From assembly GCA_030595525.1 (NCBI GenBank), contig JAUVDD010000098.1:1-6503 (forward strand): a stretch of 6,503 nt of DNA, read 5' to 3'. This document shows, one piece after another, positions 1 through 5,349 of the stretch. The stretch's first letter is position 1. Each line of letters starts with the position of its first letter. This stretch comes from Puniceicoccales bacterium. GTDB lineage: Bacteria > Verrucomicrobiota > Verrucomicrobiia > Opitutales > Oceanipulchritudinaceae. Under the pieces are notes generated by a model, which worked only from the letters and a program-made list of their open reading frames with translations, did no database searches and was not told where the DNA came from. The position numbers and the translations under genes were made by a program.

Positions 1-1196
1 GGATTCCCGAGCAGCGGCTTGAAGGATTTTCCATCCAGTTCTTTTTCCGGAAGACCACACAATTCAATCAATGTCGGATACAGATCGATCAGGTTCACAT
101 TGCGATAGCAATCCTGTTGTTTATCCATTTCTGGCAGGTAGACGATTAAAGGCAATTGAGTGGATTCCCTCCACAGGGCAGCTTTGCGGAATTTCAGTTT
201 TTCTCCCAAATGCCATCCGTGGTCTCCCCAAAGCATGACTATCGTGTTGTCCGCGTACTTGCTTTTCTTAAGGGCATCCAGAACAACGCCCACGCAATCA
301 TCAGCATAGCTAGTTGCTGCAAGGTAGGCGCGCACTGCCTCCTTGTGCAACCCATAATGCTCCACCCAAAGGAAGTCCGAATGCGGCTTAAACATGGGTT
401 TCCCTTTGTCATCGACGATGTCATCCAGGTCATCCAGACGATATTCCGGTACCTTCAGCGTTTCCAGATCGTATCTGTCAAAATATTCCTGTGGGACAAC
501 CCACGTCAAATGCGGCTTTGAAATCCCCATCAACATGAAAAAGGGTTTGTCGTGATCATTCTCCAGCTGTTTTTCAAACCACTTTGCTGTGCGATAATCC
601 TTGGTAAATTCCTTTCCCTCCTCTGTCGCACCCCATGCAAAGGGCGAACCACCCCGCTCGTTGTATTTGGGATTCTTCAGTTTCTTACCGGCGATGATTC
701 CCTCATCACGGGAATAGAAGGTTTCCTCTATCAAACCGCCTCCACCGGTCTCCTTTTCCCATACATCATATGCCCAATGGCCATGATCCTGACCGTTTTG
801 TGTATTGTGCTTATGGAATATCTTTCCGCTGGAAATAGTCGTGTATCCATTCTTGGAGAAGTATTCCGGAAGCGTGGCATGGGTCTGTACAATTTCCGAA
901 TTCAGCATGTTGTTACTGTTGCCGTAGACACCTGTGGTCGAGGGCATAAATCCTGACAACAAAGCCGATCTGGATGGCCCACAGACCGGTCCGGCACAGC
1001 TTGCGTTGCGGAACACCATGGAAGTTTCGGCCAGACGGTCAATGTGCGGAGTCTGTGCCTGTGGATGACCACCATACACGCCGACCCAGTCATTGAGATC
1101 GTCGATAGCAATCATGAGAATGTTTGGCCGCGTTTTTTCAGCGAAAGCAGATACCACCAGGAAGAGCAGCAAGGTAAACAGAGTGTATTGTTTCAT
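1..1196 (-). CDS. Exported sulfatase, iduronate-2-sulfatase-like, C-terminus cut by window edge
   Basis: Probably hydrolyses sulfate esters on a sulfated sugar or polysaccharide outside the cytoplasm. The reading frame is open from the ATG at 1196 to base 1, giving 398 residues; relatives are usually somewhat longer, so the C-terminus is missing. Residues 1-19 are a signal peptide ending in SAFA, with likely cleavage before E20. Asp32 and Asp33 (MIAIDDLND) are expected calcium ligands. The sulfatase signature CGPSRSALLSG begins at Cys72 (codon 981-983), the residue converted to formylglycine in this family. Lys125 and His128 lie in SGKIFH. GDHGWHLGE, with Asp325 and His326, completes the metal site and is typical of iduronate-2-sulfatase relatives. 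There is no clear Shine-Dalgarno before the ATG; the signal peptide supports this start. The exact substrate cannot be read from the sequence. Activation needs a formylglycine-generating enzyme, not seen here. Confidence 0.95.
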   Translation of the reverse strand, partial: MKQYTLFTLLLFLVVSAFAEKTRPNILMIAIDDLNDWVGVYGGHPQAQTPHIDRLAETSMVFRNASCAGPVCGPSRSALLSGFMPSTTGVYGNSNNMLNSEIVQTHATLPEYFSKNGYTTISSGKIFHKHNTQNGQDHGHWAYDVWEKETGGGGLIEETFYSRDEGIIAGKKLKNPKYNERGGSPFAWGATEEGKEFTKDYRTAKWFEKQLENDHDKPFFMLMGISKPHLTWVVPQEYFDRYDLETLKVPEYRLDDLDDIVDDKGKPMFKPHSDFLWVEHYGLHKEAVRAYLAATSYADDCVGVVLDALKKSKYADNTIVMLWGDHGWHLGEKLKFRKAALWRESTQLPLIVYLPEMDKQQDCYRNVNLIDLYPTLIELCGLPEKELDGKSFKPLLGN

Positions 1197-1252
1197 TTTT
1201 AGTGTACGGATTGGATTGTAGTGAATAGATCGGACACTAATTCCCAGTGAAC

Positions 1253-1269
1253 ATTTAGTCAGGCTAAAT
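1253..1269. promoter_or_regulatory. Small inverted repeat upstream of the sulfatase, possible operator
   Basis: ATTTAG and CTAAAT form a perfect 6-bp inverted repeat around a 5-base centre (TCAGG), 56 bases upstream of the sulfatase start codon, in AT-rich DNA. The position suits an operator, but no regulator gene is present and a 6-bp repeat can occur by chance. The rest of the 198-base gap between the peptidase stop and the sulfatase start holds a bulged hairpin at 1348-1369 (GGAAATC with GATTCC) without a T-run, and no convincing terminator. Confidence 0.22.
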
Positions 1270-1394
1270 CTTTAAAAATCACAATTGGGCATCAAAACCG
1301 GAAATATCCCAACCAGGAGGTTAACCGGGCGACGATTCAGTTTTCCTGGAAATCCCCCATCGAGATTCCGAATTAACCCACAGGCCCAAACGTC

Positions 1395-2819
1395 CTATTT
1401 TTCTTCCTCTGGTTTATCTCCAAAAGGCCACTGGCCAGCAGCGCGCATACTCTTCTCCAGACCGGCTTTGCGAAATAGTTCGGCCGTATCCTGGTCGTTG
1501 AGGTGCTGAAGAGGCATATCCGTTTCATTCGCCAGATCGTAGGTCAGCAAGGCCACTATGGCAGTTGCGCGAGCCAGCATTTCAGGATCCACCTTTTCGA
1601 AACTGTCTCCAAAATCGTGGTAGAAACGAACATCATCCGGATCAACGGGTGCATTGAAGGTGATTGCAGGGACGCCTTTTAGGATGAACGGATGGTGGTC
1701 GCTGCCAAGCCAAGGCTTGTTCGCGACTTTCGCATTAAAATTCCAGGCACCAAGACTTTTTGAATACTCTTCAAGGAATGGCACCAACTCGTCGAAACCC
1801 ATCGCATTGATCGCGATCGGTTCGCCAACCATATCGAGATTGAGCATGTTTCGGACTGGCGCGAGATCGTGACGCTCGACATAATCTCTTGAGCCCCAAA
1901 GCCCCCACTCTTCCGCGTTAAACCATACAATCTCCACTGTGTGTTCATTCTTCGCATGGTGGGTCTTAAGCAACCGCGCAATATCAAAGAGTTGGGCGAC
2001 TCCAAGACCATTATCAATCGCACCCTGCCCCAGGTCCCAGGAGTCAAAATGACCACCAATCACAACGATCTTTTCGGAACGTCCAGGTAGAACAGCCACG
2101 AGATTTTCGATTGTCATCGGTGTAGGTTTAGATCGCGTCTCCATGCGGATAAGCACGGGCATCCCTTCTTCCAATTGGCGCCGTATCCAACCCCCTTCCT
2201 CGACCGTTATTGAATAAATCGGAAATGGTGGCGGAATGCCGATATGGCTTGCCGAGCGTGCGAGCAGTTGCCCACCATTCACCCGATTGATCCGAAGCCC
2301 GCCAATGATTCCAAACTCTTCCTCAAGACGATTGTAGTCGGCCGGACTGAAACGAAGGTTCGGAACAAAGAGGGCGATCTTGCCACGAAGAGCCTGAACT
2401 TCCAATTTGTCGAAATCGACAGAATCGACCAAAGCGACACCGGCCTCAATTGGTTCATGTTGTGCGACGTAACCCAGAGCTACCGCCCGTAATGGACGAG
2501 CGGGTGGGCTAACGAGGGCAACGCTGTCTTTCCCACGGATCCAGCCAGGAATTGAGTAACGTTCGCGCCGGGTATCGATACCAAGTTGATGCAGCTCATG
2601 CTCGAGCAGATCCATCGAGCCTGTGTTGCCCGCTGTCCCCACCATGCGAGGCCCGTAGCGGGTAGTCATTGTCTCTAGCAGCTCATAACCTTTGTTGTTG
2701 AGAATCGCGTCCCCGACGATCGCAGCGCGAATCGATGGATCGGAGGATGATCCAAGGATTGTCGAAGTAAAGGTTAGGCCAAGTAGGCAATTCAGAAGAA
2801 ATACGGGGAATCGGTTCAT
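1395..2819 (-). CDS. Secreted M28 family zinc peptidase, carboxypeptidase Q-like
   Basis: A 474-residue exported metallopeptidase, close in length and layout to animal carboxypeptidase Q (plasma glutamate carboxypeptidase), which removes residues from small peptides. Residues 1-23 form a signal peptide. Residues 24-110 are the N-terminal part of the peptidase fold (YGPRMVGTAGN), about 110-230 fit the inserted protease-associated domain, and 237 onward is the catalytic domain. The co-catalytic zinc site is complete: His257 in GGHFDSWD, Asp269 in GAIDN, the catalytic Glu303 and zinc ligand Glu304 in NAEEWG, Asp329 in NLDM, and His401 in FYHDFGD. The ATG at 2819 is preferred because it begins the signal peptide and has a purine-rich ribosome site 7 bases upstream; an in-frame TTG at 2843 would add a charged eight-residue leader. 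It lies 198 bases upstream of the sulfatase on the same strand, so co-transcription is possible but unproven. True substrates are unknown. Confidence 0.93.
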   Translation of the reverse strand: MNRFPVFLLNCLLGLTFTSTILGSSSDPSIRAAIVGDAILNNKGYELLETMTTRYGPRMVGTAGNTGSMDLLEHELHQLGIDTRRERYSIPGWIRGKDSVALVSPPARPLRAVALGYVAQHEPIEAGVALVDSVDFDKLEVQALRGKIALFVPNLRFSPADYNRLEEEFGIIGGLRINRVNGGQLLARSASHIGIPPPFPIYSITVEEGGWIRRQLEEGMPVLIRMETRSKPTPMTIENLVAVLPGRSEKIVVIGGHFDSWDLGQGAIDNGLGVAQLFDIARLLKTHHAKNEHTVEIVWFNAEEWGLWGSRDYVERHDLAPVRNMLNLDMVGEPIAINAMGFDELVPFLEEYSKSLGAWNFNAKVANKPWLGSDHHPFILKGVPAITFNAPVDPDDVRFYHDFGDSFEKVDPEMLARATAIVALLTYDLANETDMPLQHLNDQDTAELFRKAGLEKSMRAAGQWPFGDKPEEEK

Positions 2820-2826
2820 TGAAGAT

Positions 2827-2838
2827 CTTTCTCTTTCT
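2827..2838 (-). promoter_or_regulatory. Purine-rich ribosome binding site for the M28 peptidase
   Basis: On the minus strand AGAAAGAGAAAG lies 7 bases before the ATG at 2819. It is a weak match to the Shine-Dalgarno core but correctly spaced, and it decides the start: if translation began at the TTG at 2843 this tract would be inside the coding region. The other genes in the window show no comparable tract. Confidence 0.45.
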
Positions 2839-2897
2839 GACAATCAGAATGTGCATTTAAATACCTCGCCAGAATTTATCTGTTTTCCAGTAAATAC

Positions 2898-2932
2898 ATG
2901 GATCCGCATGGCGTTACACGTCTGTAATCCAT
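2898..2932. repeat. Imperfect nested hairpin upstream of the M28 peptidase
   Basis: TTACA (2914-2918) and TGTAA (2923-2927) form a 5-bp stem with loop CGTC. It lies inside a wider ATGGAT (2898-2903) and ATCCAT (2927-2932) pair; the two arms share base 2927, so they cannot both form fully. It directly adjoins the REP-like repeat and may be part of it, as the second repeat copy also has another hairpin on this side. Its sequence is unrelated to that other hairpin. Confidence 0.3.
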
Positions 2933-2936
2933 CATG

Positions 2937-3011
2937 ATTACTACGACGGACGTTTCGTGGCTCGACTGAGCTCGCCGAAGTCCGAAACGTCCCCTACCCT
3001 CTTGTGCCCGG
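2937..3011. repeat. REP-like palindromic repeat, copy 1, with an extra palindrome in its loop
   Basis: The arms GGACGTTTCG (2948-2957) and CGAAACGTCC (2983-2992) are identical to those of the copy near 5300. The flanks also match: ATTACTACGAC on the left (ATTACCACGAC in copy 2), and CCTACCCTC followed by TGTGCCCGG on the right, apart from single-base insertions. The difference is the loop. Copy 2 has a single T, whereas here that T is followed by 24 extra bases (2959-2982) that contain their own weak palindrome, GCTC-GACT-GAGC. Such dispersed palindromes between genes are typical of REP sequences moved by RAYT transposases; no such gene is in the window, so mobility is inferred. Confidence 0.7.
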
Positions 3012-3020
3012 AAGGCAAGT

Positions 3021-3110
3021 TTATCCCGCCACCGCTTCAAGTACAGCCTTTGGGCTCTTTTTCGCAATTTTAAGAAGGACTTCAGCCGATCCCGTAGGGG
3101 TTAGAACCAG
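3021..3110 (-). pseudogene. Possible C-terminal remnant of an unidentified gene
   Basis: The minus strand reads 29 codons from 3110 to a TAA at 3023-3021. The predicted peptide ends AEVLLKIAKKSPKAVLEAVA plus one Gly, which looks like a genuine helical protein end with sensible codons. Upstream the same frame meets TAA (3113-3111) and soon TAG, and there is no start codon. The REP-like repeat begins just after this stop, as the other copy does just after the GH2 stop, which suggests the TAA was once a real gene end. The parent family is not identified; a loose resemblance to crotonase-type C-termini is only an impression. Chance is a serious alternative at this length. Confidence 0.2.
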
Positions 3111-3171
3111 TTAGCCTCCGTCCGCCGCAGCCTTGACTTCCTATACAATCTCAAAGATATTTTAGTCCCGC

Positions 3172-3192
3172 CCAGGCAAGGGAATTACCTGG
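3172..3192. repeat. Imperfect hairpin at the edge of the AT-rich segment
   Basis: CCAGG (3172-3176) pairs with CCTGG (3188-3192), followed inward by one C/A mismatch and AA with TT around a GGGAA loop. No T-run follows on either strand, so it is not a standard terminator. It lies almost exactly where the composition changes from GC-balanced to AT-rich. Confidence 0.3.
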
Positions 3193-3325
3193 TCTGATTT
3201 GGATTACTTTCCCACGGCAAAAAATCATGATACTAAAGCAAAAGCTTAGAGCTGAAAATGTTGTGGAGTTTCAGATTTGTTACGAAAGCAGATTTTTATA
3301 GAAGTTTGTTTTACACAGTATACCA

Positions 3326-4069
3326 ATGAGCAAAAATACTTATAATAGACTCTGTCCAGCAAGACCAAGCGAAGTTAAAATATTGGGGCGTAATTTAGTA
3401 GATCAGTTATTGAAAGTAGAACAAGAGCTACAAGGACCTGAGCAATTCCGAGCGAAGAAAGAATTAATATCTCATTTTGAAAGTAATGAACCTGATTTGT
3501 TTTCTTTTTTTCAATCAAATGTGATCAGTCCATATCAACTTCTAGTTAAGGTACAAAAGGCGTTTGAAAATCAATCGGATGTCACGTTTGAAGGAAATAT
3601 TAGTTCTAAAAGTGATGCGGTCGTTACACTGAAAAGATACATTCCTAATCTACAGTATTTACATGACAATCAACTATATACTGATTCGGATTCCTTCAAA
3701 GAATTGGGTGCTGCAATTGCAATAGGTGTTGTAGGAACCGGACTAACTGAAGCAGTGGGAAGAGAATTCGTTTCAATTCCATTTTTGTCTATGGAGATGG
3801 CAACCACTGAGACACTAAGTATAGCTTTGCTTGCTTTATTTTGGTTTGTTGGATGTAGAAATAGAAGTGTTTTTCACATAGCACCTTGGAATAGTGCAAT
3901 ATATCTCGGTGCAAATTTGCATGAAACAAATCACGATAACTGGGAAAACGTAACTTGGAAAAAAATGCAACGATCCTTCAATCCATCTAAAGGATTCACA
4001 TTATTTAAAAAGCGTCCTCATTATGAAGCATTGGATGCATTTTATACAAATCCCTCTAAAAGTATTTAA
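3326..4069 (+). CDS. Unrecognised AT-rich orphan protein with two probable membrane segments
   Basis: A 247-residue protein that I do not recognise. Residues 1-125 are soluble, charged and mainly helical in character (LLKVEQELQGPEQFRAKKEL around 28-47). Residues 126-145 form a glycine-rich hydrophobic stretch (G128, G134, G137, G139), and 161-177 (LSIALLALFWFVG) is a clear transmembrane candidate. The remaining 70 residues are hydrophilic and rich in Trp, His, Asn and Lys. There is no signal peptide, so both ends may face the cytoplasm around a hairpin in the membrane. Sampled lines are about 33-38% GC, against roughly 50% or more in neighbouring genes. It is the only plus-strand gene, with no good ribosome site before its ATG, and it converges with the next gene. 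This suggests a transferred single-gene insertion. The uninterrupted frame and protein-like composition support a real gene. Pore-forming or defence roles are speculation. Confidence 0.75.
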   Translation: MSKNTYNRLCPARPSEVKILGRNLVDQLLKVEQELQGPEQFRAKKELISHFESNEPDLFSFFQSNVISPYQLLVKVQKAFENQSDVTFEGNISSKSDAVVTLKRYIPNLQYLHDNQLYTDSDSFKELGAAIAIGVVGTGLTEAVGREFVSIPFLSMEMATTETLSIALLALFWFVGCRNRSVFHIAPWNSAIYLGANLHETNHDNWENVTWKKMQRSFNPSKGFTLFKKRPHYEALDAFYTNPSKSI

Positions 4070-4078
4070 CTCAGCATT

Positions 4079-4113
4079 TCCCCAAGTAATAGAAGAATTC
4101 AATTGGTTGGGGA
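4079..4113. terminator. Possible bidirectional terminator between convergent genes
   Basis: TCCCCAA (4079-4085) and TTGGGGA (4107-4113) form a perfect 7-bp inverted repeat in the 62-base gap between the orphan gene and the convergent DUF4097-like gene. The position is right for a shared terminator. The 21-base loop is long and neither strand has a strong T-run after the stem, so termination may not be intrinsic, or the repeat may be chance. Confidence 0.28.
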
Positions 4114-4131
4114 CCTCCAAAAACTGGGCCA

Positions 4132-5082
4132 TCAGGGATTAGGCTGAACAATAATACTACCGGAACCTGAATCCAAGCGAATACGCGATCCGCCATCATT
4201 GGCGACAGCCTTGAGGGAATTTTTCTTTTGCTGAACATCCTGTAGCGGAAAACTGCAATCGATGTGACCTGACCCGACATCGGCATCCAGGATAAAGCCG
4301 GAAGACTGTGGCAACTGGAGACGGATACCGCCACTTCCAGTATCTGCGGTAGAACCCTCTTTGATTTCTACAAAGGACTGTACCTTAATAGATCCAGAAC
4401 CGGTATCTATCCGGAACCGATGGATATCCCCTGAAGCATTCACACTACCGGAGCCGGTATCAGCAACAAACTCACCATTCATACCGGTTAATTGGATATT
4501 GCCTGAGCCTGTGTCGGCCTCCAAATTGCCCTCAACATCACTAAACCTGATCTGGCCACTCCCTGTATCGGCAACAATATCGCCTGTGAGGTTTCTTCCC
4601 TGAATGGATCCGCTTCCGGTGTCGAGGACGATGTTGCCCAGAAGACCGTCAACCTCAATCCCCCCTGAACCGGTATTGAGATGTAAATCAAAATCCCGAG
4701 GTACAAATACCTTCACACTGGCAATTACCCGATTCCGGTTTCTGCTGAAGAAGGAAAAAAAGCCCTTTCTTGGGAGCTTCTTGATGACCAGGGACAAATC
4801 CTTTCCTGATTCATTAAAAAGGACTTCCGTTTTATCAAAAAGTTCATCTGCTTCCGAAACGCTTCCGACCTTTGTTTCAAGGTCAATTTCGATTCGAATA
4901 ATGGAGTCATTTCCCGTGACAGCATTGATCCTGCCTGCGGAAAGGTGGACAGCCAACTTTTCAAACTCGGAAGCACTGAATTCCCGGTCAATTTCACGGG
5001 TGTGAGTTACTGCAGATGCAGCAAGTGGTATGCTTAAGATACCGACGATAGCGAATGGAAACAGGCGGAAGTTATGTTTCAT
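4132..5082 (-). CDS. Exported DUF4097-like beta-solenoid protein with GSG repeats
   Basis: A 316-residue protein whose repeats match the DUF4097 putative-adhesin type, a right-handed beta-solenoid of unknown molecular role at the cell envelope. Residues 1-24 are a signal peptide ending in LAASA. Residues 25-135 are a mixed beta region with a basic, aromatic patch (KGFFSFFSRNRNR, 106-118). From residue 136 a turn motif (N/D)TGSG recurs at 136, 154, 172, 190, 208 and 226, exactly 18 residues apart, then at 247 and 268 (as DVGSG), and finally at 304 (as DSGSG). Each unit alternates hydrophobic residues, as expected for one coil of a solenoid. No sortase signal, membrane anchor or OmpA domain follows; the protein ends shortly after the last repeat, so it is probably periplasmic or released. 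The ATG at 5082 starts the signal peptide but lacks a clear Shine-Dalgarno. No regulator or sigma factor gene is adjacent. Family assignment is confident, function is not. Confidence 0.9.
   Translation of the reverse strand: MKHNFRLFPFAIVGILSIPLAASAVTHTREIDREFSASEFEKLAVHLSAGRINAVTGNDSIIRIEIDLETKVGSVSEADELFDKTEVLFNESGKDLSLVIKKLPRKGFFSFFSRNRNRVIASVKVFVPRDFDLHLNTGSGGIEVDGLLGNIVLDTGSGSIQGRNLTGDIVADTGSGQIRFSDVEGNLEADTGSGNIQLTGMNGEFVADTGSGSVNASGDIHRFRIDTGSGSIKVQSFVEIKEGSTADTGSGGIRLQLPQSSGFILDADVGSGHIDCSFPLQDVQQKKNSLKAVANDGGSRIRLDSGSGSIIVQPNP
4408..4677 (-). repeat. Five in-frame 54-bp units inside the DUF4097-like gene
   Basis: The coding repeat has a 54-base period. On the plus strand the conserved part of each unit resembles CCRGARCCGGTATC, with variants at each copy, and the sequence between is not conserved. 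The exact period with divergent filler points to old duplication of one solenoid coil, held by selection on the turn motif. The spacers are translated and variable only at codon level, so this is not a CRISPR array. Confidence 0.8.
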
Positions 5083-5174
5083 ATGGGTAAGAATTACTTA
5101 ATAAATTAGTTACTATAATGTGGATACGTTTCTTCCCGGACTTTGGTTACAATTAATATTCAACTGCAACCAAG

Positions 5175-5231
5175 GGGAGCGACTCACTCCCGTCTATATG
5201 TTGCTGGCGTAAGCGCGAATGGCAGGCCAGC
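5175..5231. repeat. Two further hairpins beside the composite repeat element
   Basis: GGGAG (5175-5179) pairs with CTCCC (5187-5191) around 7 bases, and GCTGGC (5203-5208) pairs with GCCAGC (5226-5231) around 17 bases. Both stand between the DUF4097-like gene start and the composite element at 5250, on the 5' side of that gene. They may be older repeat units of the same kind, or may form in the leader RNA if the promoter lies upstream of them. No function is evident. Confidence 0.35.
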
Positions 5232-5249
5232 TTGGGGTCTACACCAAAA

Positions 5250-5320
5250 GGTAGGGCGTGATCGACGATCGCGCCGCATCCTTATTACCACGACGGACGT
5301 TTCGTCGAAACGTCCCTACC
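5250..5320. repeat. Composite REP/MITE-like element with terminal inverted repeats, contains repeat copy 2
   Basis: GGTAGGG (5250-5256) and CCCTACC (5314-5320) are perfect 7-bp terminal inverted repeats. Inside are two 10-bp hairpins, each with a single-base centre: GGCGTGATCG-A-CGATCGCGCC (5255-5275, one G-T wobble) and GGACGTTTCG-T-CGAAACGTCC (5295-5315). The second hairpin and its flanks (5284-5332) match the repeat at 2937-3011. A perfect palindrome CGGCATGCCG (5330-5339) follows, and the element ends close after the GH2 stop codon, a usual place for REP sequences. A paired-palindrome structure is typical of BIME-type repeats moved in trans by RAYT transposases; that link is inference as none is encoded here. 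Confidence 0.72.
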
Positions 5321-5349
5321 CTCTGTGCCCGGCATGCCGAACGCCTTCC

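Larger units (their letters stand above)
2820..3325. other. Intergenic stretch with repeats and a GC shift, no intact gene
   Basis: About 500 bases between the divergent peptidase and orphan genes. From left to right it holds the peptidase leader, a small hairpin (2898-2932), a REP-like palindromic repeat (2937-3011), a possible gene remnant on the minus strand (3021-3110), an imperfect hairpin (3172-3192), and then AT-rich DNA leading into the orphan gene. No convincing sigma-70 promoter with a 16-18 base spacer was found for the gene at 3326; the best candidate boxes, TTGTTA (3277-3282) and TATAGA (3297-3302), are only 14 bases apart. A reading frame of about 60 codons across the repeat starts only at TTG and is made largely of repeat sequence, so it is not called. 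Confidence 0.6.

Noticed and set aside
156..956. Two plus-strand open frames of 121 and 134 codons opposite the sulfatase
   Set aside because: They lie antisense to a sulfatase frame with complete catalytic motifs and have no family resemblance of their own.
1679..2059. A 126-codon minus-strand frame inside the M28 peptidase gene
   Set aside because: It is a shifted reading of the catalytic domain; the other frame carries all zinc ligands.
2820..2843. A longer M28 peptidase start at the TTG at 2843
   Set aside because: It would put a charged eight-residue leader before the signal peptide and place the purine-rich ribosome site inside the gene.
3045..3060. Terminator-like AGCC-TTTG-GGCT stem followed by a short T-run on the plus strand
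   Set aside because: The stem is only 4 bp and no plus-strand gene ends before it.
2876..3067. A 63-codon minus-strand frame through the repeat
   Set aside because: It starts at TTG, its sequence is mostly palindromic repeat, and its composition is unusually Arg-rich; a repeat artefact is more likely.
4405..4677. Regular 54-base periodicity resembling a CRISPR array
   Set aside because: The repeat is short and degenerate, the period is an exact multiple of three, and it encodes a solenoid turn in an open frame.
5112..5117. TATAGT on the minus strand as a -10 box for the DUF4097-like gene
   Set aside because: The correctly spaced upstream hexamer is TCCGGG, which does not resemble a -35 box.
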